Part shown: piece by piece, positions 43,752 to 54,805 of the stretch
Position numbering within the stretch: the stretch's first letter is position 1
Layout: every line of letters begins with the position of its first letter
Source: Cryptomeria japonica
Taxonomy: Eukaryota; Streptophyta; Pinopsida; Cupressales; Cupressaceae
Direction of reading: 5' to 3'
Length of the DNA stretch: 64,000 bases
NCBI RefSeq assembly: GCF_030272615.1
Contig: NC_081409.1
Coordinates: forward strand, 238,293,832 to 238,357,831
Position numbers and translations under genes: made by a program
Notes under the pieces: model-generated
The model's input: the letters and a program-made list of their open reading frames with translations, nothing else
Database searches by the model: none
Told to the model about the DNA's origin: nothing

Positions 43752-44651
43752 TCATCGAATTGATGCTTTCACCAAACTCGGTGAGTGAGTAGAAGATAGG
43801 GGTAGGACCCCTAACTTGCTTCTGAGATACTCAAAAGTGTCCCTTGGCAATGACTTTGTGAAGATGTTTGCTAATTGCTCTTTTGAACTGATATATTCCA
43901 ACACAACTTTCTTCTCTTGAACTTCTTCTCTAAGATAATGATACTTTATAGATATATGCTTTGTCTTAGAGTGCATTACTGGATTCTTTGAAATGTTAAT
44001 GGCACTAGTATTATCACAGAATATAGTTACTGGCTCGGTAACTTTCTCATTTATACCTTCCAACAATTGTTTGATCCATGCTATATTGGTACAATTCAAT
44101 GCTCCAGCAACATATTCAACTTCTGTTGTTGACTATGAGATACATCCTTATTTCTTGCTAAGCCAACTTACTAGTCTTTCTCACAAAAAGAAAGCTCCAC
44201 CACTCGTGCTTTTCCTGTCATCAATGTTGCCTGCCCAATCAGCATCAGTATAAACTTTTAAATCAAAATCATTTCTCTTTGCATATACTAAGCCATAATC
44301 TTCAGTGCCTCTCAGCTATTTGAAAATTCTCTTGATTGCTGTCATATGTGTTTCCTTGGGGTCTGCAGAGAATCTTGCTACAATACCTACTGCATGTGCT
44401 ATATCTGGTCTACTATGCACAACATATTGCAATTTTCCAATCATAGATCGGTAAAGTGTCTCATCAATAGATGTAGATTCATCATTCTTTGATAGTTTAC
44501 AATTAGTAGTCATAGGAGTACTTACTGGTTTAGAATCCTCCATTCCAAATTTCTTCAAGATTTCCTTTATGTACTTGGATTGAGTAATGAAAATCTCATC
44601 TTTCATTTGCAGTATCTGTAAACCTATAAAATACTTTATCTCACCGATTAG
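43752..44651 (-). pseudogene. Copia A RT C-terminal part and RNase H
   Basis: Two open pieces. 44316-44606 reads ITQSKYIKEILKKFGM, SKPVSTPMTTNCKLSK and YRSMIGKLQYVVHSRPDI, the RT connection of Copia. 43752-44099 is the RNase H end with EPVTIFCDNTSAINISKNP, SKTKHISIKYHYLRE and ANIFTKSLP. The acidic DNTS block is intact. A frameshifted stretch links the two pieces. Confidence 0.9.
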
Positions 44652-45371
44652 TTACATCTCAAATTCTTTACACATTTCATTACCAAAATTCTTGCATAAG
44701 GAGTCATTACCACAAAATATAATATCATCGACAAATATAGCTGAGATCAGTATTCCATTGTCCTCATCATTGTTCATGTACATGTTGTTGTTTTCACTTG
44801 TCCTTATAAAACTAATGTTGATTAAGTAAGAGGGTAATCTTTCATACCATGCTCTAGGTGCTTGTTTCAGACCATATAAAGCTTTGTTCAGTTTGCATAC
44901 CTGATCTTTACTCTTGTCTTCAACAAATCCTTCAGGCTGTTCAATGTAAACTTCTTCATCTAGTATACCATTCAAAAATGCAGATTTAACATCCATTTGA
45001 TATACCTTGAAATTTTTGAAAGCAGCATATGCCAACAATGTTCTTACTCCCTCAAGTCTAGCCATAGGTGCAAAAGTCTCACCATAATCTATTCCTTCTT
45101 CTTGAGCATAACCTTTGCAAACTAGTCTTGCTTTGTTGCGAATGACCTCACCTTTCTCATTTAGCTTGTTTATGAAAATCCACTTTGTACTGATTACATT
45201 TTTGTCCTTTTGTCTTGGCATCAGTGTCCATGTGTCATTCTTCTTGATTTGATCAATCTCTTCTGTCATAGCATTTACCCAATCTTCACTGTTAAATGCC
45301 TCTTTCACTATTCTCGATTCAAATTCAGAAATCAGACATGTGTTTTGTCTCAGTTTGTTCCTTGTCATCAC
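44652..45371 (-). pseudogene. Copia A reverse transcriptase
   Basis: Contains WVNAMTEEIDQIKKNDTW, TKWIFINKLNEKG, KARLVCKGYAQEEGIDY, ETFAPMARLEGVR, YQMDVKSAFLNG, EVYIEQPEGF, LNKALYGLKQAPRAWYE and IFVDDIIFCG (the catalytic VDD box). It ends in a TAA after EFEM; the next residues, LIGEIKYFIGLQI, continue in frame, so this stop is a point mutation. Confidence 0.95.
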
Positions 45372-45800
45372 TGAATCATCCTTATCTCCTATAATCTGCC
45401 TTGATGCATGATGTCTTCTGACATATTTGGCTAATATAGGCTCGGTAGGTTCTGTATGATCTTCTTCATCACTCGGTAACTAGACATTATCTTCATTTTC
45501 TTCAGCAGCTTTCTCGGTAGGACTTCTCGATTGAATATAAACAAATTATTCATAATCTTCTGGTTCTTTGGAATTTCCTTCATCATTTCTTTCTGCAGAT
45601 TCATCAATTTTCACATTTGCACTTTCCACTATTTTGTTAGATGATTTGATTAGACATTTAAATGCTTTACTTCTAGAAGAATAACTAAGAAATGTTCCTT
45701 CTTCACTTTTCTGATCAAACTTTCCATTTTTGTCATCTTTGTGAACATAGCATCTACTTCCAAAGATTTTAAAGTAACTTGCATTAGGTTTCTTGTCATA
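45372..45800 (-). pseudogene. Copia A integrase C-terminus and RT linker
   Basis: The minus strand reads YDKKPNASYFKIFGSRCYV and GTFLSYSSRSKAF, the conserved region after the Copia integrase core, then a charged linker with two stops. PYEI-stop at the left border replaces the Trp of the usual PYEIW. Confidence 0.8.
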
Positions 45801-46448
45801 CTAGATCTCATATGGTGTCTTCATAGTTCCTTTCTTCAATTGAACTCGGTTCAGGGTGTAAACTGCAGTGCTGATTGCTTCTCTCCAAAATGTTTGAGGT
45901 ACCCTCTTTTCTATCATCAGGGTTCTGGCACAATCCACAATTGATCTGTTTCTTCTCTCGGCTATCCCATTTTGCTGAGGTGTTCTCGGTGCAGATACTT
46001 GCCTCTTTATACCATGATCATTGCAGAATAAGTTAAATTCATCAGAAGTGAACTCTCCTCCTCTATCAGATCTAAGACATTTCAGTTGTCTTCCTGTTTC
46101 ATTTTCAACTCTTGCCTTGTACCATTTAAACATTTGAAAAGCTTCTGATTTTTCTTTTAAAAACATAACTGACATCATCCTTGAGTAATCATCCACAAAT
46201 AATATGAAATACTTATCACTATAATAACTTTGAACTTTCATGGGACCACAAAGATCAGTATGTACTAGATCTAAAATTCCTTTAGAAGTGTAGGACTTAC
46301 TTGTAAAACTTGATCTTGTCATCTTACCCATCTGACATCCTCAGCATATAGCATTCTTAGGTTTTTCCAGACTTGGTAGACCTCTCACTCGGTGCTTCTT
46401 ACTTATTTTGATCAGATTATCAAAATTTACATGACAAAACCTTTTATG
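45801..46448 (-). pseudogene. Copia A GAG-pre-integrase and integrase core
   Basis: An HH-CC zinc region (HVNFDNLIKISKKH, AIC-stop-GCQMGKM) is followed by the core LVHTDLCGP, FVDDYSR and PQQNGIAERRNRS, which gives the catalytic D,D,E triad. One stop lies inside the zinc region. The integrase inserts the element cDNA into the genome. Confidence 0.9.
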
Positions 46449-47456
46449 CTATAACCAGGTATCATCTATCTTTGCATAAAGACACTTGTTCTGAGTTGAG
46501 TCAAGATGAAATGTATTACCTTTTGTTTGTGTCCCGGTAGCAGCTAACTTTCCATGCTTGTCATGAACTTTGACAATTCCTTTTTGAAATTCTATTTGGT
46601 ATCCTATATTATTTAGTTGTGCTACACTCAACAAATTATATTTCAATCCTTCAACCCAGTATACATCATCACATTTAGCATTGTCAAGAAGTGTTATAGA
46701 TTCTTTACCTTTCACCGGACATGGTGCATCATTACCAAATCTTACATAGCCTCCATCATAGTCTTCTAATTTAACAAACTTGTGTTTATCACCTGTCATG
46801 TGATGTGAGCATCCACTGTCTATGATCCAAGAATCATTATTATTTATGTGAGATATTAGAGATTTTTCTTCATACCTTTCTTCATCAGATCCATCTTTAA
46901 TAGCCACATAAACAACTTCCTCAGTATTAGTTTCATCAGATTTATCATCGTTGGATTCTTCATCAGCTACTAGACATGTCTTTCTATCTCTCCATTTGAA
47001 GTCTCGGTGTCCACTGTATTGGTTATCTTTCTGCCTGTTATCTCGGTATTCTCTCTTTTCACTGTATTCTTTGTTAGGACAATTAGAAGCCATATGTCCT
47101 ATTTTATCACAATTGAAACATTTTAAAGGTAGCTTTCCTTTATACTTACCTTTGCCTCTTGGTAACCTTCTGGCTAATAATGCTTCAAACTCTTCTTGCT
47201 TCTTTATTTCCTCATACAGTTTGTGCACTTCTTCCATATTCTTGCAAAATCTTTCACTTGCTCCACTATGATCCCCTTGAGAGTACTTACTCATTCTATC
47301 ATTGTAATCATCAAATTCACCAATATGAAAAGAACTGAATGTAGATTCTACTTTATTTACCGAAGACCCGCTGTTATCAAAATTACTTAACTCAAATGCA
47401 TGTAGCTTACCAATAGTAGCATCCAAAGAAACTGACATGTTAGGTATAGACCTCAA
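46449..47456 (-). pseudogene. Copia A gag C-terminus and protease
   Basis: A 335-codon open segment. It has a gag C-terminus, RRLPRGKGKYKGKL, a CCHC zinc knuckle CFNCDKIGHMASNC, an acidic/charged spacer and the protease active site WIIDSGCSHHMTGD. GLKYNLLSVAQLNN follows. The first Met of the segment follows a stop (TAA) in the gag frame, so it is not a true start. Confidence 0.9.
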
Positions 47457-47643
47457 TTAATTGATTGTAGGGACTCGAATAGCATAAGCTGGTAGAAGGG
47501 TTCTCAACAACTTACTTGTTATATCCATTTCTTCAATAGTTCCACCCGCTCTTTTAATTTGATTGACAATCTCCTTTAGTCTTGTACTGTATTGGGTTAT
47601 GTTCTCACCTTCATTCATTCTCATGGATTCAAGTTGTTCTCGT
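47457..47643 (-). pseudogene. Copia A gag, middle part after the Copia B insertion
   Basis: EQLESMRMNEGENITQYSTR, EIVNQIKRAGG and LLRTLLPAY match plant Copia gag (UBN2-type). The beginning (SLR) is on the other side of Copia B at 54412. Removing Copia B and one copy of the target repeat joins SLR to EQLESM in frame. Confidence 0.9.
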
Positions 47644-48091
47644 TGTTGGTGTAAATAAATATTCATTTTGGATATTATTACACTTACTTAAGTTAACTTA
47701 GGATAATGCATCTCTTCGTAGTTTGGATTTGAGACACTTAGGGAAGTGTGCACATAGGGATAGAGCTTGTAGGAGAAATTCCACCTTTTGTGGTCTTATT
47801 TTGCTGTTACACTCCACATTCGGTGGGTCATCCACCTCTTGTGGAATATTATATTATTTCTCCTACCTACCCCTAGTATTTCTTACCTACCCTTGTTTCT
47901 CATTGAGCCACATGTCATATTTGTGTGCTCATACATCCATATGGCCTTGCCTATATAAGCAGGCCTATATTCATTGTATTGGTTAATCCAGTTGATCATT
48001 TTGCATATTGATGAGAATACAGTTTGTTCTTGTCATTCTATTGTCTCTTTTATGCTTTTCATTGTGCCCTTGATCTTGGTAAAATCCTACA
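47644..48091 (+). repeat. Copia B 5' LTR
   Basis: 448 bp, TGTTGGTGTAAAT to AAATCCTACA. TATATAA at 47952-47958 is its likely TATA box. An 87-codon frame inside is present in both LTRs but looks incidental. Confidence 0.97.
47952..47958 (+). promoter_or_regulatory. TATA box of Copia B LTR
   Basis: TATATAA in CCTATATAAGCAGGCC. The same site is at 54272-54278 in the 3' LTR. Confidence 0.7.
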
Positions 48092-48104
48092 TGGTATCAG
48101 AGCT
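48092..48104 (+). other. Copia B primer-binding site (initiator Met tRNA)
   Basis: TGGTATCAGAGCT directly follows the LTR. It is the standard plant Copia primer site, complementary to the 3' end of initiator Met tRNA. Confidence 0.95.
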
Positions 48105-49622
48105 GTTGGGGCTCATGGTATCAGAGTTGTTGGGGCTTCATTGATCGGTTTTTGGAGACATAGTGGAAGGCTTCTATTTTTGGATTTGGGGATCTTCATT
48201 TTTTGGGGGCGTCATACAACGATTTGGACATCACCGTTGAATCCGGGAGGCCGTTTCCATAAATTTTGACTATAAAGTCGACCTATTTTGGTGAGAAATT
48301 TTTTTTCCCCATTTTGGCTATTATCGTATGGATTTCGAATTTTTTTTTTTTTAAAAAAAAATAAAATTTATTTTTCAAAAAAAATTTCGAAAAATCGAAA
48401 AACAAAGCAAAAAATTTTAAAAAAAAAAATCAATTTTTTTTTTTTTTGCATTGTTGGGGTTCCGCAGACCCCCCCGTACTTTGTCGTACCTATGTGTCGC
48501 AGGCTGTACCTGCTCTGTCGTCGAGACCTGCGTTGCCTCACTCTGCACGCTCCTGTCGGCCGCCACGCTCCCACTGCCGGCCGCCTCGGCTTCCGTCCTC
48601 CCGTCGGCCGCTTCACTCTGCCCGCCGCCGCCGCCCGTGCAAGTCCACGCTGCCACCGCCCGTGCAGGTCCACGTCGCCGCCGCCGGCCGCCTAGCTCCC
48701 GCCGGTCTCTCCCGCCTTCGGCGACACCATCCTCCGTCGGCGACCACCAAACCAGGTGGAAACCGCATCCACCACGTGGCAGGCGGCCACTGGCCCATGG
48801 GTATAACCATACACCTCTGTCTGCCACATCAGATCCGTACGCCTTGTCAGCTGTACTGCACAGTCATCTGCCTAGTCAACAGTCCGTACAGTACAGACGC
48901 CCAAGCAGCAGGGAGGCGAAGTTTTCGCGACAGTCATATGGCGGTCAAATTTAACACAGTAAACTGCTGATGTCAGCACCACATCAGCAGCTTTTTGAAA
49001 TTTTTTTGACCCCTCTCCATTGAGCTTTTCAGTTTTGCAGTCCAACTTTGAAAGGCCATATCTTGCTCATTTTTGGTGCAATTTTTTTTGAAATGGGCTA
49101 AAATTTCATGATCTTCGCAGTGGTGTGGTTATTTTCTAATTTTGGTGCACATTTTTTTTCAAAAATTTTGGATTCTCTCAGCTGTACCTGTCCAATCCTC
49201 AATTCTGCAACTTCAAAGGCCTCGTTTGAGCTCATACGACCTCCTTTTCAGGTGCTGTTTTTTTTGAAAGTGCTTATTTTTTTCGTCTACTTTCATAATC
49301 TATGATCAGATTTTAGAGATTTTGAGTAGAAATTGTACTTTCAGATATTGGTCTTATTTGGCCTATTAGTACTTGTAAATTGCTTGGATCTTAGTTATAT
49401 CTCTTGCATTATCAGTTTGAGTCTCTTTTGGCCTTATTGAGGTAGTTGTAAAATTGTAAATTAGAAGTCCACTTTGCCATTTTTTGCAAGTGGCCCATTG
49501 TATATGCACTACTTATAAAGTGCCAAATCATCACATTTGGGGGGGGTTCTTTGATTGAGTGAATTTGGCGGGGTGTCTTGTGTGATTGTGCCTCTCTTTG
49601 TGCTCTTTCCATTCTTGTTGCA
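48105..49622 (+). other. Copia B leader with homopolymer tracts and a GC-rich island
   Basis: A 1.5-kb untranslated leader before gag. 48296-48450 has long T and A runs. 48456-48770 is strongly GC- and CpG-rich (many GCCGCC and CCGCC words) and gives Pro/Arg/Ala-rich frames on both strands. The rest is ordinary AT-rich DNA. No conserved protein is seen. Confidence 0.6.
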
Positions 49623-50513
49623 ATGAGTCCTAATAAATTTCCACCTTTAACTCCACATAATTATGCATTATGGAAAATTAAAGTATGGAGTAAATTAATG
49701 GAAAAGGGTCTCACACACTACATAGATGGAACAATAACAGCACCACCTGATCCTAAGGCTGATCCAAATGCTCAATTAGAATGGCTCACAAAGAATTGCA
49801 TGGCTCTTGGAACCTTATGCAAGTATGTATCAGATGACCTCATTTTTCACATTGAGAAGTGTAAAACAATCAAAGAGGCTTGGGATATGTTTCAAAAATT
49901 GTATGGACAAGTTGATGAAATCAGAGGCTATCAGATTGACAATGAGCTCACCAACTTGGATCCCAAGAGTTTTGATACAATCCAAGATTATGTCACCAAA
50001 GCAAATGAGCTAAGAGCAAAGCTTAAGGATTGTGGAATTGACAAAAAGGATGCTCAATTGATATTCAACTTGTTGGATAAGCTTGCACCAGAATATGTAG
50101 CATTTGTGTCTAGCTTCCAAACTCATCGTTTGACAGTGAGGAGTTCTTATGTTATGCCTTCATTTGATGCTTTCACAGAAATGTTAATATTGGAACAATC
50201 TAAGTTGTTGAACATGGGGTTTCTCAAGTCTTCAAAGTCCAAGGCTTTGGTGGCTAATCAAGGGAATCAAGGAAGTCAAGGCAAAGATTCCAACAAGAAG
50301 AAGAAGCACTCCAAGTCTAAGCCACACTAGGAAAAAGGGCAATCATCCTCTCCATCACAAGACGATTTTTCATCCTTTTCCAAGAAGGGGACACCACCTA
50401 AGAAGGATAAACCAACTTATGCATATTGCAAGAAGTATGGTCATGATGAGCATCGATGCCATGCAAAGCAAGTTAATGAGTTAACTAATCTTCTCAAGAA
50501 AAACAACATCAAC
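49623..50513 (+). pseudogene. Copia B gag
   Basis: ATG at 49623 (MSPNKFPPLT) was chosen over the in-frame Met at 49578, because NKFPPLTPHNYALWKIKV is the usual Copia gag start. Then GTLCKYVSDDLIFHIEKC, AWDMFQKLYG and LPxY-like LDKLAPEYVAF follow. It is Lys/Ser-rich at the end. The first TAG (50328) is followed in frame by a zinc-knuckle region in which the second Cys is Tyr (CKKYGHDEHRC). Confidence 0.9.
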
Positions 50514-51536
50514 TTGCCATCTGCCTACACAAAGAAGGATTCATCTCCTTCCTCTTCCTCACAGTCTAAGGGAAAAGGGCAAGCATTTGTGGCTACAACA
50601 GGTTCTTCACAGCAATGGATACTTGACTCGGGTGCCTCATATCACATGGGTTCTACAAAGGAGCAGTTTTCTTCATTAGAGCTATCTAAAGTACCTCACA
50701 TTTACATAGGTGATGACACACAAGTAGAGGTTGAAGGGAAAGGTTCAGTTGACATGGATGATGGAACATTTGAGAATGTTCTCTATGTTCCTAACTTGTC
50801 TACCAACCTTCTCTCCATCTACCAAATCACTCACTATGGGAATGGGAAAAAGGTTGAGTTTACACCAGATACAGTTGTGGTAAAGGAACTTGATGATGAT
50901 GCCTTGGTAGCAGTGGGACAAGTCAATGACAACTCAAGGCTTTATTCATTCTCCCACTTTGTGCCAAGTTCACCTTCTAGGGCCTTGCTTACTCATTCAA
51001 ATTCAGAAAGTAAGCTATGGCATGAGCGGTTTGGTCACCTCAACTACCACTATCTTCAGCAGCTAAGCACTAAAGACATGGTCACAAGTCTACCTCGAAT
51101 CAATTTTTCAGAGGGTGTATGTTTAGGTTGTTCCATGGGCAAGCATCCCGAAGAGAAGTTTGATAAAGGGAAAACTTGGAGAGCTTTGGAAGTTCTTCAA
51201 ATTGTTCACAACGATGTAGCAGGTCCATTTCCAACACCTTCATTTAGTAAGGCCCGCTATGTTCTCACCTTCATTGATGACTACTCCCACTTCACTTGGT
51301 TCTACTTTCTCATTCATAAGAGTGAAGTATTTGACAGATTTCAGGACTTCAAGACTCATGTGGAGAAGCAATCAGGGAAAGTGGTCAAAATTCTTCGCAC
51401 AGATAATGGAAGGGAATATGTGAACAAAAGACTTGAGGATTTTTGTACATTTGGGGGAATTGATCTTCAGCATTCTGTAGCATACACTCCACAGTAGAAC
51501 GAGGTTGCAGAACACAAGAATAGAACTCTCAAAGAA
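50514..51536 (+). pseudogene. Copia B protease and integrase, first part
   Basis: In frame with gag. The protease site is WILDSGASYHMGS. HERFGHLNYHYLQQL and VCLGCSMGKHPEEKF are the pre-integrase zinc region. HNDVAGPFPT, FIDDYSHFTWFYF and ILRTDNGREYV are the integrase core. A TAG at 51495 falls at the second Gln of the PQQN block, and the Gly after it is Glu, so the last part of the catalytic region reads NEVAEHKNR. Confidence 0.95.
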
Positions 51537-52565
51537 ATGGCTAGCTATATGATACATGCACGTTCTCTTGATCCCGCTTTTTGGACAGAGGCTATCAGTT
51601 GTGCCACACACATCCAGAATCGGGTTCCTCAAAAAGCTTTGCAAGGTATTACTCCTTTTGAAGCTTGGGCTGGTAGGAAACCGATTGTGAGACATTTCAG
51701 AGTCTTTGGGTGTCCAGCATGGGCTCGCATACCTCCGCAGAAATGCAAGGCATTGGAACCACAAAGTCAACCTTGCATATTTGTTGGATATCCTGAGGGT
51801 GTTAAGGCATATAGATTGATGGATCCAGAGACACATGAGGTGTTCATTGAGAGGAGTGTTCACTTTGAGGAAAGCTCTCCTAGCTTAGCCTCTCTACCTC
51901 CTCCACCTTCCTCCATTGTGGATAGTGATGTTAGTGATTCAAATGATGAGACTCCCTCAACTTGGACTCACAGGGTTACACCTCCGCAGGGGCCACTTGA
52001 AGTTGAGGAGCCTCATTCTCCACCTCCACCTAGACCTCGTTGGGCTCAACAGACACTTGAGTCCCCAGGTTCTCTTGTTGGGGATCCTTCAGATACACGG
52101 AGAACTCGATCACAACATCAGGATCTTCCACATGCATTCATTTCTACCGCTTCCGATCCACAGACATTTAGGGAAGCATCAAGGGTTCTTGAGTGGGACC
52201 AAGCTATGGAGGAAGAGTATAGTTCCTTGATGAGGAACAACACATGGGATCTAGTCCATCTCCCTAAGGGGAGAAAGATGGTTCGATGTAAGTGGATCTA
52301 TCAAACCAAGTTTGCAGCGGATGGTAGTGTGGATAAGTATAAGGCTCGGCTTGTTACGAAAGGTTTCTTGCAGGTTGCAGGTGTTGACTATACTGAGACC
52401 TTTGCACCTGTAGCCAAGATGAACTCCATTCGTTTGACACTTGCTATCGCTGTAGCTCATGGTTGGGTTGTACATTAGATGGATGTGAAGAGTTCTTTTC
52501 TTCATGGTGATCTTGATGAGGAGATTTATATGGAGTAGCCACAGGGTTTCATCTAGGATACTTCC
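51537..52565 (+). pseudogene. Copia B integrase C-terminus and reverse transcriptase, first part
   Basis: FWTEAISCATHIQNRVPQKAL, TPFEAWAGRKPIVRHFRVFG and CIFVGYPEGVKAYRL end the integrase. A Ser/Pro-rich linker follows. The RT opens with WDQAMEEEYSSLMRNNTW, KWIYQTKFAADGSV and YTETFAPVAKM. TAG codons at 52476, 52536 and 52554 stand where Gln is usual (HQMDVK, MEQPQGF and FIQ). Confidence 0.95.
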
Positions 52566-53690
52566 TTGGTGTGCAGACTAAGGAAATGTCTCTATGGCCT
52601 TAAGCAGGCCCCCAGGGCTTGGTACGCCAAGATGGATTCCTTTCTTCTCTCCGCAAGGTTCACCAGGTGTCATTCCGATCCGAATGTGTACATTTTGCGA
52701 CAGGATGACTCTCACTTGATACTTGTGCTCTATGTTGATGACTTGATCATTACAGGGAGTACTTCATCCATCATTAGCAGGGTCAAATTTGCTTTGCATG
52801 ACAGGTTTGCTATGACTGACTTGGGTCTTTTGCACTACTTTCTCGGGATAGAGATTTCACAGTCACCTTCCGGGATTACACTATCGCAGCCCAAGTATGC
52901 TCTTGATCTACTTGCACACTTTCATATGGCTAATTGTAAGCCTACTTCGACTCCCTTTCTTTCAGGAGTCAAGCTTGAGGCTCAGTGTTCTTCTCCACCA
53001 GTTGATGCCACTTTGTATCGTCAGCTTGTGGGTAGTCTCATCTACTTGACTCATACACGCCCTGATATTTCATTTGCAGTCGGCATGGTTTCTCGCTTCA
53101 TGCAGGATCCACATGAGCTTCATTGGAAAGCCACCAAACGCATCCTTCATTACATCTAGGGTACAGATCACTATGGGATTCACTATGCAACAGGCACAGG
53201 ACTTTGCTTGGTTGGTTACACAGAATCCAATTGGGTTGGCGATCTTGATGATCGTAAGTCTACTTCTGGTTACAGTTTTCACCTTGGTTCGAGCCCCATT
53301 TGTTGGCAGAGCAAGAAGCAACATGCTATTGCTCTCTCTTCGACCGAGGCTGAGTATTGAGGTGCTGTTAATGCAGCAACTGAGACCATTTGGCTCCAGC
53401 AAATCCTCACAGGGTTTGGATTCACCACTCCACAGCCGACAGTTCTACATTGTGACAATCAGAGTGCTATTGCAATCTTGAAGAACCCAGCCCAGCACCA
53501 GCGGACCAAACACATTGAGATTCATATGCACTATATCCGAGAGCTCATCCAGGAGCAGGTCATTGATTTGTAGTATTGTCCTACAGCAGAGCAGGTTGTT
53601 GACATATTCACCAAACCTTTCACCGAGAGTAAGTTCCAGTAGTTGCGAGCTCTCTTGGGGGTGCGGGATGTGTCATTAGGGGGGGGTTAG
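52566..53690 (+). pseudogene. Copia B reverse transcriptase, second part, and RNase H
   Basis: RKCLYGLKQAPRAWYAKM and LILVLYVDDLIITGS (the catalytic VDD box), then LHYFLGIEISQ and RPDISFAVGMVSRFM. TAG at 53157 falls where YLQGT has Gln. RNase H follows with RKSTSGYSF, WQSKKQHAIALSSTEAEY and HCDNQSAIAIL. TGA follows EY (Arg usual), and TAG at about 53571 and about 53640 again stand where Gln is plausible. The natural end is TAG at 53688-53690. Confidence 0.95.
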
Positions 53691-53954
53691 CTGACTTCTC
53701 CTTCCTCTCTTATGGGGGGGACTTTTTCCTCTTTGAGGTTTTGTCCTTCTTCTTTGAGAGTCTTTTGTACATTCATCTCTCTTTTGGGGGGGAGTTTTTT
53801 CCCACTGGGTTTTCTCCCTTTCTCCGTTTGTGAGAGATTGCATTGCATAGTTTTGCTTGCATTTGCATATTGTACATGGGTACCTATCATGGCCTAGTAG
53901 CCGGGACCCATCTTGCATTGTTGACTTGAGTCTTCATTCCCCTAAGTTGCACTT

Positions 53955-53963
53955 AAGGGGGGG
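53955..53963 (+). other. Copia B polypurine tract
   Basis: AAGGGGGGG directly before the 3' LTR. Three other G tracts (53679-53687, 53714-53720 and 53785-53793) precede it. Confidence 0.85.
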
Positions 53964-54411
53964 TGTTGGTGTAAATAAATATTCATTTTGGATATTATTA
54001 CACTTACTTAAGTTAACTTAGGATAATGCATCTCTTTGTAGTTTGGATTTGAGACACTTAGGGAAGTGTGCACATAGGGATAGAGCTTGTAGGAGAAATT
54101 CCACCTTTTGTGGTCTTATTTTGCTGTTACACTCCACATTCGGTGGGTCATCCACCTCTTGTGGAATATTATATTATTTCTCCTACCTACCCCTAGTATT
54201 TCTTACCTACCCTTGTTTCTCATTGAGCCACATGTCATATTTGTGTGCTCATACATCCATATGGCCTTGCCTATATAAGCAGGCCTATATTCATTGTATT
54301 GGTTAATCCAGTTGATCATTTTACATATTGATGAGAATACAGTTTGTTCTTGTCATTCTATTGTCTGTTTTATGCTTTTCATTGTGCCCTTGATCTTGGA
54401 AAAATCCTACA
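53964..54411 (+). repeat. Copia B 3' LTR
   Basis: 448 bp, the same length as the 5' LTR. The differences seen by eye are TTCGTAG to TTTGTAG, TTGCATA to TTACATA, GTCTCTT to GTCTGTT and TTGGTAA to TTGGAAA. Confidence 0.97.
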
Positions 54412-54790
54412 CTCTTAGACTATCTACTTTTGCTCTTTGAACATGTTCATCACCTCCATACACAGATATGAGCTTAGTCCACATTGCTTTTGCATCATTA
54501 CAGCCTTCTAGATCATTAAACTCTGAATCGGTCAATGCTGATGTTATTTCAATCATAGCTTGAATATGTTCTTGCTTTGCCTTTATCTCTTCTAAGGTCA
54601 TAGGGTTGGTGCTCAGTGCAATGTAATCATTCTCCAGATAATATGTTTCATATTCTCCAATTCCTGATAAATGCAACTTCATCCTTTTTGCCATGTCGAG
54701 AAACTTGACTTGTTCAGCTTCGGTGCATCCCTTTTATACATCTTCGGATCTTTGCCTCAAGTTCCTTTAAACTTTCCTTTCGGAGTCCAA
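54412..54790 (-). pseudogene. Copia A gag N-terminal part
   Basis: From Met at 54694: MAKRMKLHLSGIGEYETYYL, NPMTLEEIKAKQEHIQAMIE, CNDAKAMWTKLISVYGGDEH and AKVDSLR. It is interrupted by Copia B right after SLR. About 95 bases separate the Met from the primer site, so the leader is short. The upstream in-frame sequence is not typical gag, so the true start is uncertain. Confidence 0.85.
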
Positions 54791-54803
54791 AGCTCTGATA
54801 CCA
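54791..54803 (-). other. Copia A primer-binding site (initiator Met tRNA)
   Basis: The minus strand reads TGGTATCAGAGCT two bases after the 5' LTR end. Confidence 0.95.
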
Positions 54804-54805
54804 AT

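Larger units (their letters stand above)
47644..54411 (+). mobile_element. Copia element B, complete, inserted in Copia A gag
   Basis: 448-bp LTRs at 47644-48091 and 53964-54411, with the target repeat CTCGT at 47639-47643 and CTCTT at 54412-54416. Copia A's frame shows CTCTT was the original. The primer site follows the 5' LTR directly, and a polypurine tract precedes the 3' LTR. One gag-pol frame runs from 49623 to 53690 with no frameshift, interrupted by eight TAG and one TGA. By eye the LTRs differ at four positions, so it is the youngest insertion in the window. Confidence 0.97.

Noticed and set aside
47723-47986. An 87-codon frame, present identically in both Copia B LTRs
   Set aside because: It spans the TATA region of the LTR, has no family features, and its repetition is explained by the LTR pair.
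48288-48970. Overlapping Pro/Arg/Ala-rich frames on both strands in the Copia B leader
   Set aside because: They come from a GC-rich block where stops are rare, and no frame is protein-like throughout.
49623-53690. TAG as a recoded or read-through codon in Copia B
   Set aside because: Nine sites, one of them TGA, at normal Gln or Arg positions fit C to T decay better than recoding. No read-through context was visible, and plant nuclear genomes use the standard code.
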